In this document: in pieces, positions 8,132 through 15,690 of the stretch
Numbering within the stretch: the stretch's first letter is position 1
Layout: the number at the start of each line of letters is the position of its first letter
DNA from: JAKACA01 sp049510975
Lineage (GTDB): Bacteria > Actinomycetota > Acidimicrobiia > Acidimicrobiales > Bog-793
DNA length: 64,000 nucleotides
Assembly (NCBI GenBank): GCA_049510975.1
Contig: JBEKYM010000012.1
Coordinates: 34,398 to 98,397, forward strand
Direction: 5' to 3'
Made by a program: the position numbers and the translations under genes
Notes under the pieces: generated by a model
Databases searched by the model: none
Told to the model about the DNA's origin: nothing
Seen by the model: only the letters and a program-made list of their open reading frames with translations

Positions 8132-8755
8132 TCAGCCCCAGAGCGCCAGCAGTTCGGCAGTAGTCGTCAGGTAGGCGAGGTAGCCGATGGTGTGCTCGAG
8201 CATGGCGGCGCCGTAGTCCGCAGGCGTTCCGGCGACAGCGTCTCTCGGCACGCAGGCGAAGTAGCCCCGGTTGACGGCATCCATGACGAGATTCGGAATG
8301 GCGACATTCAGCGACACCCCCACCGCCACGATCGTCGAGACGCCGAGGTTCCGCAGCACGGCGTCAAGCCCGGTGTCGTGCATGGGCGACATGCCGTGCA
8401 GCCTCGTGAGCACGATGTCGCTCGGCGCGACGCCGATCTGCGAGACCACCTCTGCTCCCGCCTGTGGATCGGGTTGGATACCGCCTTGCTCGAGGCGGCG
8501 TTTCAGACCGGCCGAAAGCCTCGTGTTGGTGTTGGCGCCGCGGCCATCGCTCCGCGCGATGGCAGTGGCGTGGACGACCTGCACTCCGGACCGGCGGGCG
8601 GCCTCGGCCAGCCGAGCGATGTTGCCCACGGCTTGGCCTGCTGCGTCGGCGAGCATCGGAAGCCGCGACAAGTCGCCGACGACGTCGCGCTGGCATTCCG
8701 AGATCACGAGCGCGGCTCGCTCCGGGTCGACGAGATGGCTCCAGTCCACGGGCAT
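8132..8755 (-). CDS. Isochorismatase-fold protein with replaced catalytic residues
   Basis: A 207-residue protein of the isochorismatase-like cysteine hydrolase superfamily, with the expected strand order and the family C-terminal segment VNRGYFACVPRDAVAGTP. The usual catalytic Asp-Lys-Cys positions are altered: Glu20 in VISECQRD, Arg118 in VLTRLHGMSP and Ala152 in VSLNVAIPN. It therefore cannot act as a standard cysteine amidohydrolase and may be inactive, a binding protein, or use different chemistry. It is divergent from the Tam-VOC gene with an 87-bp gap. Confidence 0.8.
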   Translation of the reverse strand: MPVDWSHLVDPERAALVISECQRDVVGDLSRLPMLADAAGQAVGNIARLAEAARRSGVQVVHATAIARSDGRGANTNTRLSAGLKRRLEQGGIQPDPQAGAEVVSQIGVAPSDIVLTRLHGMSPMHDTGLDAVLRNLGVSTIVAVGVSLNVAIPNLVMDAVNRGYFACVPRDAVAGTPADYGAAMLEHTIGYLAYLTTTAELLALWG

Positions 8756-8811
8756 GCCGAAGGCTATCGAGGGCGACCCGCCTTGACAGCCGGCGGCCGC
8801 TCCTCCACACT

Positions 8812-8829
8812 TATCTCGACATCAAGATA
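8812..8829. promoter_or_regulatory. MarR-type palindrome upstream of tam, TamR-like site
   Basis: Imperfect palindrome with arms TATCTCGA at 8812-8819 and TCAAGATA at 8822-8829; seven of eight positions pair. It ends just before the GGAGGG ribosome-binding site of the methyltransferase. Streptomyces tam genes are known to be controlled by the MarR-family TamR; matching this box to a TamR homologue is inference, and no marR gene lies in the window. A TTGACA hexamer occurs at 8783-8788. Confidence 0.5.
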
Positions 8830-8842
8830 TCTTGGAGGGACG

Positions 8843-10036
8843 ATGGGACCGGAAGCGCCGACCGAGACCAGCGGCGCAGCCGCTCCAGTCTGGGATCCAC
8901 AGCAGTACGAGCAGTTCGGGACGGAACGCTCGCAGCCGTTCACCGATCTGATGAGCCGCATCGAACTGCCGGGGGCGCGCCGCATCGCCGACCTCGGCTG
9001 CGGTACCGGGTCGCTGACCGAGGATCTGGCGAGGCGGTGGCCGGCGGCCACAGTCGTCGGCGTCGACAGCTCGCCCGACATGTTGGAGTCGGCGCGCCGC
9101 CGTCAGATCGCTGGCCGCTTGGACTTCGTGCTCGGCGACCTGCGCGACTGGGAGCCCGATGAGCCGCTCGACCTTCTCGTCTCCAACGCCACGTTGCAGT
9201 GGGTTCCTGACCACCTGGCCGTGATCACCCGGCTCGCATCGTTCCTGGCGCCCGGCGGAGTACTCGCGCTGCAGGTCCCTGGAAACTTCGGCGAACCGAC
9301 CCACCGCCTCCTCGCCGGCATCGTGGAGTCGCCTCCATGGAGCGAGCTGTTGACCGGTGAGCTGGCGTCACCGGGATCCCATGACCCGGAGACCTATCTC
9401 GCCGTCCTGCTCGGCGCCGGTCTGCAGACGACTGCCTGGGAGACGACGTACTGCCAGCTGCTGCAGGGTCCAGACGCCGTGCTCGAGTGGATGAAGGGCA
9501 CTGCCCTGCGTCCCGTCCTCACGGCGCTCGCGGCAGAGCACCATGGACGCTTCCTCGCCGAGTACGGCGCCCTCCTGCGCGAGGCCTACCCCGCAGGCGA
9601 GTACGGCACGGTGCTCCCGTACCGCCGTGTCTTCGCCGTCGGGCATCGCCCTGGCTCCAGCCAGCCGACTGCCATTGCCGGTCTCGATCACGCCCAGCTG
9701 GCTATGCCGGCGGGTGAGGAGAAGGCGGCGTTGGGTTTCTACAGCGGTGTGCTCGGCATGGTCGAGGTGCCGAAGCCTCCGGTGCTGGCGGCCCGAGGCG
9801 GGTGCTGGTTCAACGGGCACCGGACCGAGGTGCATCTCGGCGTCGAAGCGGAGTTTCGGCCGGCGCAAAAGGCCCACATCGGTCTCGCCGTCACCGACGT
9901 GGACGCCATGGCAGAGCGAGTGGCGGTTGGTGGCGGTCGAGTGACCTGGGACGACGAGCTCGCACCGAGGCGCCGCTTCTTCACCGACGATCCGTTCGGC
10001 AACCGACTCGAGATTCTCGGACCGGCGGTCGAGTGA
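8843..10036 (+). CDS. tam: Trans-aconitate 2-methyltransferase fused to VOC domain
   Basis: A 397-residue fusion. Residues 1 to about 265 are a class I SAM methyltransferase with motif I IADLGCGTGSLTE (near 48-60), VVGVDSSPDMLESA and the family-specific SNATLQWVPDH and EWMKGTALRPVL, matching Tam, which methylates trans-aconitate. Residues from about 277 form a glyoxalase/VOC domain with GLDHAQLAMPAG and FTDDPFGNRLEILGP. The reading frame is open far upstream, but ATG at 8843 has GGAGGG at 8834-8839 and fits the family N terminus. Linkage of the two domains is in one uninterrupted frame. Confidence 0.85.
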   Translation: MGPEAPTETSGAAAPVWDPQQYEQFGTERSQPFTDLMSRIELPGARRIADLGCGTGSLTEDLARRWPAATVVGVDSSPDMLESARRRQIAGRLDFVLGDLRDWEPDEPLDLLVSNATLQWVPDHLAVITRLASFLAPGGVLALQVPGNFGEPTHRLLAGIVESPPWSELLTGELASPGSHDPETYLAVLLGAGLQTTAWETTYCQLLQGPDAVLEWMKGTALRPVLTALAAEHHGRFLAEYGALLREAYPAGEYGTVLPYRRVFAVGHRPGSSQPTAIAGLDHAQLAMPAGEEKAALGFYSGVLGMVEVPKPPVLAARGGCWFNGHRTEVHLGVEAEFRPAQKAHIGLAVTDVDAMAERVAVGGGRVTWDDELAPRRRFFTDDPFGNRLEILGPAVE

Positions 10037-10090
10037 ACGGATCCTGGCCTCGCTGGACGCGAGACTGCAGGCAACGAGAAAGGGGTCGGC

Positions 10091-10510
10091 ATGGCCGAGG
10101 AGCGTTCGACACCAGGACCAGTCGCTGATCTGCTGCAGTCCTTTCAGCACATGGCCTCACTGATCACTCAGGCAGCCGCCGACGCCGCCCAGGCGGCCGC
10201 CGCCGCGGGCGCGCACGTGACCCCGGACTTTCTCGCCGGCCCGCTGGGCGAGCTTGCCGAAGGAGTCGCCGGCCTGTCCGAGACCCTGACCGGCCCGCTC
10301 CACAAGCTTCTCGAGGAACAGCAACGGCTCGCCGTTCTCATGTCGGAATGGTCCGAACAGCACCGCAAGATGTCCGAGCAGGTGGCCGCCTGGGCCGAGG
10401 AGTACCGCCGGATGACCGAGCAGATGCAACGAATCGTCAAGCCGCTGCTCGAGCAGACCGAAGGCATGGCGAGGACGAGCCGGATCTTCGTGGAGGAGCT
10501 CCGCCGTTAG
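10091..10510 (+). CDS. Small coiled-coil protein, unknown function
   Basis: A 139-residue protein with no signal peptide. After an Ala-rich segment (residues 25-45) come long amphipathic helices rich in Glu, Gln, Arg and Met, such as HRKMSEQVAAWAEEYRRMTE, suggesting a coiled coil. The arrangement vaguely resembles phasin-like granule proteins, but I cannot support that assignment. AGAAAGGGG precedes the ATG. It follows the Tam-VOC gene by 54 bp on the same strand and may be co-transcribed. Confidence 0.65.
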   Translation: MAEERSTPGPVADLLQSFQHMASLITQAAADAAQAAAAAGAHVTPDFLAGPLGELAEGVAGLSETLTGPLHKLLEEQQRLAVLMSEWSEQHRKMSEQVAAWAEEYRRMTEQMQRIVKPLLEQTEGMARTSRIFVEELRR

Positions 10511-10524
10511 GGCGGCAACACCCT

Positions 10525-10550
10525 TCAACCCAGGCGGTCAACCCAGGCGG
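10525..10550. repeat. 13-bp perfect tandem duplication at permease stop
   Basis: The 13-mer TCAACCCAGGCGG occurs twice in direct tandem at 10525-10537 and 10538-10550. The second copy contains the complement of the stop codon of the minus-strand permease. It looks like a replication-slippage duplication in the short gap between convergent genes. Confidence 0.8.
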
Positions 10551-11614
10551 TGGCGGATCCACCAGAGGCAGGCGCCGGCGAGGACGAGGCCCAAGCCGAC
10601 GAAGACCGCTGCCTCGTACCACTGGAACGGCCAGTAGCGAGTGGCCGGCTGATAGGTCAACAGTTCCCGCAGGTGGAAGTCGGCGACGCAGGTTTGCGTG
10701 GCCTTGGCGAGGGCGCTGCTTGACAGCCCGCGATCACCTCCGACCCCCGGGACGGGAAATCTGTTGGGACATACGCCGTAGCCCTGGAACGTCACCCTTC
10801 CGTTCTGGCCGAAACTGAAGCCGATGTTGCCGTTCGCTCCGATCCCACCGTTCTCGCCGATCACATGACCGGCGGCGTTGACGGTCTGGTCCGAGATGAC
10901 CCAGTCGTTCGGCTTGAGGATGCCGGCGCCGAGGGGTGCCGGACCGTTGCCGAGCGAGAGCTGTAACGGTGCACTGAGGCGGGCGGGCGCCTCGAGCCTC
11001 GGGCGGAGCCAGAACGTGACGGCGAAGCGGGCGCCGATGAACGCGACGATCGTCGTCACCATGGCAGGCAGCGTCCGGCGGATGAGGAGCCCGGCGGTGA
11101 CGCCGAGAGCAAAGGCGAAGGCGGCGTAGCCGACCGGGACGATACCGCGTTCGCCGAAAGCGCCCGGCGAGAACCGGTTCGGGTTCGCGAGGTCGAAGGG
11201 GCTCGACCACCACGTCACCATGAGGCTCACCAGGCCGGCGACGGCCATGCTGGCCAAGCCGACGATGGCGAGTTTGATGGCCAGCCACTTGCTGCGGCTG
11301 ATGCTCTGGGTCCAGGCGAGCCGGAAGGTGCCGGTCTCGAGCTCGCGAGCCACGAGTGGCGCGCCCCAGAAGATGCCGAGAATGGCTGGCAGCGCGACAA
11401 CGACGAGGCTGAGCTGCTGCAAGAGGCGATCCCGCCCGAGGAAGAAATTCGTGGCCGCCGAGCAATCACCCTTGGATGCGCAGTTGGCGACGGTGGTGTT
11501 GTAGAGATGAACGAGATGTGGTCCGGTGAGAGCCAGGATGGCGGCAAGCACCACGAGCACACCGGCACTGACGAAGGCTTGGGTACGGAACTGCCTCCAC
11601 GTGAGCCGGATCAT
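10538..11614 (-). CDS. ABC transporter permease (second subunit)
   Basis: A 358-residue integral membrane protein with about six hydrophobic segments: near residues 12-35, two central pairs, and a final one before WWIRHRLG. It carries the stretches APLVARELETGTFRLAWTQS and FAFALGVTAGLLIRRTLP, shared with the adjacent permease, so the two are paralogues that probably form a heterodimer. A Gly/Asn-rich extracellular loop precedes the last membrane span. The ATG overlaps the previous permease stop as ATGA. It is the distal gene of a GntR-ATPase-permease-permease operon. The substrate is unknown. Confidence 0.85.
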   Translation of the reverse strand: MIRLTWRQFRTQAFVSAGVLVVLAAILALTGPHLVHLYNTTVANCASKGDCSAATNFFLGRDRLLQQLSLVVVALPAILGIFWGAPLVARELETGTFRLAWTQSISRSKWLAIKLAIVGLASMAVAGLVSLMVTWWSSPFDLANPNRFSPGAFGERGIVPVGYAAFAFALGVTAGLLIRRTLPAMVTTIVAFIGARFAVTFWLRPRLEAPARLSAPLQLSLGNGPAPLGAGILKPNDWVISDQTVNAAGHVIGENGGIGANGNIGFSFGQNGRVTFQGYGVCPNRFPVPGVGGDRGLSSSALAKATQTCVADFHLRELLTYQPATRYWPFQWYEAAVFVGLGLVLAGACLWWIRHRLG

Positions 11615-12612
11615 ACGAGCCGCCGGCGGAGCCACCAGAAGCAGAAGGCGCCGAGGAGGAGGGCGAGCGCTACGAAACAGGCCGTTTCGTACCATTGGAA
11701 AGCCCAGTAGCGGCTGGGGGGTTGGTAGGACGCCACATCCCGGTACTGCGCCAAACAGTGCTGAAAGGCTGCCTTCGTGGCGGCCGCGCTCGGAGGCCGC
11801 GAACCGCGCCGCACTCTGACACCGAAGCAGCCGATTTGGCTGGGGGTGACGGATTGGCCGGCGCCATTGACCAGGCCCCCCGAAACAACCCAAGCGCCCC
11901 GTGGTATGCCGGGACAGCCGGACCCGTTGCAGATGGAGATGGCTCCCTCGTGTGCGCGGAGCTTCTGGCTGAACCTGAGCGGCGTGGCGAAGAGCGGGCG
12001 CACCCACTGCTGGAAGGCCAGCCGGGCGCCGACGAAGGCGACGAGCGTGGCCGCCATCGCCGGCAGGGTCCGGCGAATGAGGAGCCCGGCAGCCACTCCG
12101 AGTGCGAAGGCGAAGGCGGCGTAGCCGATGGGTGCGATGCCGCGCTCGCCGAACAGCCCGGTACTGAAGCGGTTCATGTTCACGTTGTCGATCGGGCTCG
12201 CCCACCACGTCAACATGAGGCTGAGGAGCCCTGCCGCTGCCATGGCGGCGAGACCGACGACACCGAGCTTGACGGCCAGCCATCGACCGCGGCTGACGCT
12301 CTGGGTCCAGGCGAGCCGGAACGTGCCCGTCTCGAGCTCTCGGGCGACGAGGGGCGCTCCCCAGAAGATGCCGATCAGCATCGGAGCAACCGTGAGGACC
12401 GTACTGAGCTGTTGCAGATATCGAAAGGCGTTGGTGACCGGGCTGAACGAGCACGCCAAGCCCGGTCGTCGAATGCGGGTGCACTCGGCAGCGGTGCCGT
12501 AGATGTCCGCAAGCCGCGGGCCAGTCACCGCCAGCACGACGGCGATGATCCCGAGCACCCCGAAGACCACGAAAGCCTGGGTGCGGAACTGGCGCCAAGT
12601 GAGCTGGATCAC
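11611..12612 (-). CDS. ABC transporter permease (first subunit)
   Basis: A 333-residue membrane protein closely related to its downstream neighbour; both begin with M-I-x-LTWRQFRTQAF and share APLVARELETGTFRLAWTQS. It has about six membrane spans and a Cys-containing external loop (CNGSGCPG). I chose the GTG at 12612, which overlaps the ATPase stop as GTGA; the frame stays open further upstream, but that region belongs to the ATPase gene. It most likely pairs with the second permease and the ATPase, as in YtrBCDEF-like systems. Confidence 0.85.
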   Translation of the reverse strand: MIQLTWRQFRTQAFVVFGVLGIIAVVLAVTGPRLADIYGTAAECTRIRRPGLACSFSPVTNAFRYLQQLSTVLTVAPMLIGIFWGAPLVARELETGTFRLAWTQSVSRGRWLAVKLGVVGLAAMAAAGLLSLMLTWWASPIDNVNMNRFSTGLFGERGIAPIGYAAFAFALGVAAGLLIRRTLPAMAATLVAFVGARLAFQQWVRPLFATPLRFSQKLRAHEGAISICNGSGCPGIPRGAWVVSGGLVNGAGQSVTPSQIGCFGVRVRRGSRPPSAAATKAAFQHCLAQYRDVASYQPPSRYWAFQWYETACFVALALLLGAFCFWWLRRRLV

Positions 12613-13505
12613 CGCAGGACGCTCAGACTGGACCGGCGAACGTTGCCGGCGTCTCGAGCCTGACTCATGTAGGCGAGCACGACGTCTTCGAGGCTCACCT
12701 GGCTGACGGTCCAAGCCGGGTCGAAGATCGGCCCGTCGCTGCGGACGACGAAAGTGCTCTGCACGTCGGTGTGGCTCTCCTCGATGACCTCCTGGTTGGA
12801 GGGCAGGCTGCACGGATCGCGGCGAGGGCCGGACAGGCGGTGATGCGTGGCGAGCAGCTCGTCGACTTCGCCGGTCACGCGCACTCGCGAGGCCACAAGG
12901 ACGATGAGGTAGTCGCAGACTCGCTCGAGGTCGCCGACGAGGTGCGACGAGAGCACCACGCTGAGCTCATGCTCGCTGACCGCTTCCATGAGGTGCTGAA
13001 GGAACTCGCGGCGTGCGAGCGGGTCGAGGCTGGCGACCGGCTCGTCGAGCAGCAGCAGTTGGGGGCGTTTTGCGATCGCAAGCGTGAGCGCCAGCTGGGC
13101 GCGCTGACCACCCGAGAGCTTTCCGGCACGCTGCTTTCGATCGAGGCCGAGCTGCTCGATGCGGCGACTCGCCAGATCGCTGTCCCAACCGGGGTTGAGC
13201 CAAGCACCGAGATGAAGGTGATCTGCGACTGACAGGCCCGAATACGTCGGCGTGTCCTGAGCGACGAAACCGACCCGTCCGAGCTGCGCCGGGCTCTCCG
13301 CCGGGCGGCCGCCGAGGACGGAGATCGTGCCCGCCGTCGGTTGCAGCAGGCCTACGGCAAGCTGCAACAACGTCGTCTTGCCGGCGCCGTTCGGCCCGAC
13401 GAGCCCGACCACTCGGCCGGCGGGGATCGCGAGCGTGCAGTCGCTCAGTGCCCAACGCCGTCCGTACTGCTTGCCGAGACCGGTCGCCTCCAGGACGGCG
13501 GTCAC
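12609..13505 (-). CDS. ABC transporter ATP-binding protein
   Basis: A 298-residue ABC ATPase. Walker A is GPNGAGKTTLL near residues 37-47, the signature is LSGGQRAQLAL, Walker B is LLLLDEPVASLD, and the switch His is in VVLSSHLVGDLERV. A C-terminal tail of about 80 residues follows the core fold. The GTG start overlaps the gntR stop as GTGA. It would power the two paralogous permeases encoded next; the YtrA-type regulator in front suggests a cell-envelope or antimicrobial-peptide stress exporter, which is inference. Confidence 0.9.
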   Translation of the reverse strand: MTAVLEATGLGKQYGRRWALSDCTLAIPAGRVVGLVGPNGAGKTTLLQLAVGLLQPTAGTISVLGGRPAESPAQLGRVGFVAQDTPTYSGLSVADHLHLGAWLNPGWDSDLASRRIEQLGLDRKQRAGKLSGGQRAQLALTLAIAKRPQLLLLDEPVASLDPLARREFLQHLMEAVSEHELSVVLSSHLVGDLERVCDYLIVLVASRVRVTGEVDELLATHHRLSGPRRDPCSLPSNQEVIEESHTDVQSTFVVRSDGPIFDPAWTVSQVSLEDVVLAYMSQARDAGNVRRSSLSVLR

Positions 13506-13909
13506 GCTACGCCCTGTTCAACGGCGGCCCGAAAGGAGTCTCGGAACAGCGCCTCGATGCTCTCGTCGTCAAGCCCGGCGCGGCGGGCCTTTGCGAACCA
13601 CCGCAGCAGGTCCTGGCGGAGCGGGCCATGGGCGGCGAGCGACCCGTCGCTGAGCGTCTTGACGACGAAGGTCCCGACGCCCGGGCGAGCGGCCACGAGG
13701 CCGTCGTGCTCGAGCTCGCGGTACGCCTTGAGGACGGTGTTGGGGTTGATGGCGAGGCGCCCGACGACGTCCTTCACGGTCGGCAGCTGGTCGCCTTCGT
13801 GCAGCAGACCCAACCGCAGGGCGTGGCGCACCTGGTGGACCAGCTGCAGGTAGGGCGAGACGCCGGAGCGCGTGTCCAGATGGAACTCGATCACGTTGCC
13901 TCTATTCAT
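13502..13909 (-). CDS. GntR-family regulator, YtrA subfamily
   Basis: A 135-residue regulator. The N-terminal winged helix is recognisable from YLQLVHQVRHALRLGLLHEG, then DQLPTVKDVVGRLAINPNTV and LKAYRELEHDGLVAARPGVG. The short C-terminal tail (about 60 residues) without a ligand-binding domain marks the YtrA subfamily, which usually regulates ABC transporter operons. It is the first gene of the ABC operon, and a perfect inverted repeat covers its start codon, pointing to autorepression. Confidence 0.88.
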   Translation of the reverse strand: MNRGNVIEFHLDTRSGVSPYLQLVHQVRHALRLGLLHEGDQLPTVKDVVGRLAINPNTVLKAYRELEHDGLVAARPGVGTFVVKTLSDGSLAAHGPLRQDLLRWFAKARRAGLDDESIEALFRDSFRAAVEQGVA

Positions 13910-13923
13910 CTAGGAAGCTAGAT
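13908..13923. promoter_or_regulatory. Inverted repeat over gntR start, likely operator
   Basis: Perfect arms ATCTAG at 13908-13913 and CTAGAT at 13918-13923 flank the spacer GAAG. The left arm overlaps the complement of the gntR ATG (13907-13909). YtrA-type regulators commonly repress their own operon from such sites; binding here is inferred. Confidence 0.5.
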
Positions 13924-13940
13924 AAATATGCTCCTGTTCT

Positions 13941-13965
13941 TCAGACATGTCAAATCGATGTCTGA
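13941..13965. repeat. 8-bp inverted repeat upstream of gntR
   Basis: Arms TCAGACAT at 13941-13948 and ATGTCTGA at 13958-13965 with a nine-base spacer. It lies between the gntR start and the stop of the flavoprotein gene. It could be a second operator or a weak terminator for the flavoprotein gene; there is no T-tract on either strand. Confidence 0.4.
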
Positions 13966-13994
13966 CTCGCCCGGAGCCGGCGCCTCTGCCCGGC

Positions 13995-15395
13995 TCAGGA
14001 CGCGCCGGCGAGGGGCCCTGAGGCGTTTTGGGCGCGTAGGTCCCTGACGGCGTCCCCGATCGCTCGGTGGAACGTCGGGTACGCAAGGATCATCGAGTCG
14101 AGGCTCTCGATGGGGACCCGAGCGTGCACGGCGAGGGCAAGGACACCGAGCACCTCGCCGCCGCTCGGGCCGGCGGAGGTGGCCCCCACGAGGACGTGGT
14201 TGTCGGCGTCCTCGACGAGCTTGATGAAACCCTCGTTGCCCGCCTTGTGGATCCAGCCGCGAGTCGACGAGGGCAAGGGCGTGAACCCGGTGCGTACGCG
14301 CACTCCGGCGGTGAGGGCGGCTTCATGGCTCAGCCCGACCGATCCGATCTCGGGGTCGGTGAAAGTGACCCGCGGTACCGCCCGGTAATCGGCGGCGTGA
14401 CCTCTCCGACCGAGGATGTCGTTCACGGCGATGTCGGCCTGGTACATCGCCATGTGCGTGAACAAGCCCTTGCCGGTCACGTCCCCGACCGCCCACACGC
14501 CTGGCGCTGCCCGCATGCGATCGTCGACGTCGATCCACCTCGAGGAACTGTCGAGGCCGAGGGCTCCGAGACCGAGGGCGGCAAACGCCGTCCGGCGACC
14601 GGTGGCAACGAGCAACCGATGACCGTTGATCTCACTGCCGTCGGCCAGTTGGAGCGTGAGCAGGGGTCCGTTCTGACGCGCGCCTGTGACGGCGTGGTCG
14701 GTGCGCACCTCGATGCCTTCAGCGGTGAAGACAGCTTCAATCAGCTCGGAGGCTTCCGGCTCCTCCATCGGCACGATGCGGGGGGCGCCCTCGACAACGG
14801 TCACCTGGCAGCCGAAGCGCGCGAAGACCTGGGCGAGCTCGAGACCGATGGCTCCGCCGCCGAGCACGAGGAGCGACTCCGGCACCTCCTCGGTCTTGAT
14901 GGCGTCCCGGTTGGTCCAATAGGGCAGCCCGTTCAGCCCAGGGACGGGCGGGATGACGGGAACGGTTCCGGTGGCCACGACGATGCCCTGGCTCGCCTCG
15001 ATCTCGAGGTCGCCTACGGTGACACGGCCCGGACCCGAGACGACCCCTTCACCGCGGACAAAACGCCCGCCTTTCGTGACGAACCGGTCCACCGCGACGG
15101 AGTCGTCCCAGGTGTCGGTCGCCTCTTCGCGGATACGCCGGGCGACGGGGGTCCAATCCGCCTGCACGGTGGAGTGGCCGGCCATGGTGTCGGCGCGGCG
15201 CGCCTCGGCCAGCAGGTTGGCAGCGCGGATCATCATCTTCGACGGCACGCATCCCCAGTACGGGCACTCCCCGCCGACGAGCTCCTTCTCGATGCCGACA
15301 ACGGAGAGGCCGGCCTCGGCCAGCCGGCCGGCAACCTCCTCGCCACCCGGGCCTAGCCCGATGACCACCACGTCCGCACGTTCCCGACTCGGCAC
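13995..15395 (-). CDS. FAD-dependent disulfide oxidoreductase family protein
   Basis: A 466-residue flavoprotein of the dihydrolipoamide dehydrogenase/mercuric reductase family. It has an FAD-binding GLGPGGEEVAGRLAEAG, redox cysteines Cys44 and Cys49 in GGECPYWGCVPSK, an NAD(P)-binding LVLGGGAIGLELAQ, and the second FAD motif GVWAVGDVTGKG. The usual C-terminal His-Glu dyad is not in its normal form: the equivalent stretch reads ILAYPTFHRAIGDAV. The true substrate is therefore uncertain. The start is GTG at 15395 with GAGAGGA upstream. It is divergent from the pyrimidine-catabolism operon. Confidence 0.85.
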   Translation of the reverse strand: MPSRERADVVVIGLGPGGEEVAGRLAEAGLSVVGIEKELVGGECPYWGCVPSKMMIRAANLLAEARRADTMAGHSTVQADWTPVARRIREEATDTWDDSVAVDRFVTKGGRFVRGEGVVSGPGRVTVGDLEIEASQGIVVATGTVPVIPPVPGLNGLPYWTNRDAIKTEEVPESLLVLGGGAIGLELAQVFARFGCQVTVVEGAPRIVPMEEPEASELIEAVFTAEGIEVRTDHAVTGARQNGPLLTLQLADGSEINGHRLLVATGRRTAFAALGLGALGLDSSSRWIDVDDRMRAAPGVWAVGDVTGKGLFTHMAMYQADIAVNDILGRRGHAADYRAVPRVTFTDPEIGSVGLSHEAALTAGVRVRTGFTPLPSSTRGWIHKAGNEGFIKLVEDADNHVLVGATSAGPSGGEVLGVLALAVHARVPIESLDSMILAYPTFHRAIGDAVRDLRAQNASGPLAGAS

Positions 15396-15690
15396 GGCAG
15401 TCCTCTCTATGTCTCTGTATCGCCTGGGTTGGGTCTCAGCTGTGTTCCGTCGCAGCCCTGTTCTGTCGCGGCTCCCGCACAACCCGGTCTCGGCTCTGGG
15501 GGTGCCTTCGCGATCGGGGCCACCGTACAACGGTCTCCACGCTGTGGCCCAGGGCGGCGTCTTTGCCCGGCGGCGGCCGAGGCGAGTCCGAGGCGCGGCC
15601 TTCCAGTGCCGTGCCTCGTTGACAGTCCAAGAGGGTCGTGCGAGTGTGGCGATGCCAATCGCAGCACGCAGGCGGCAGGAGGGGGCGTTC

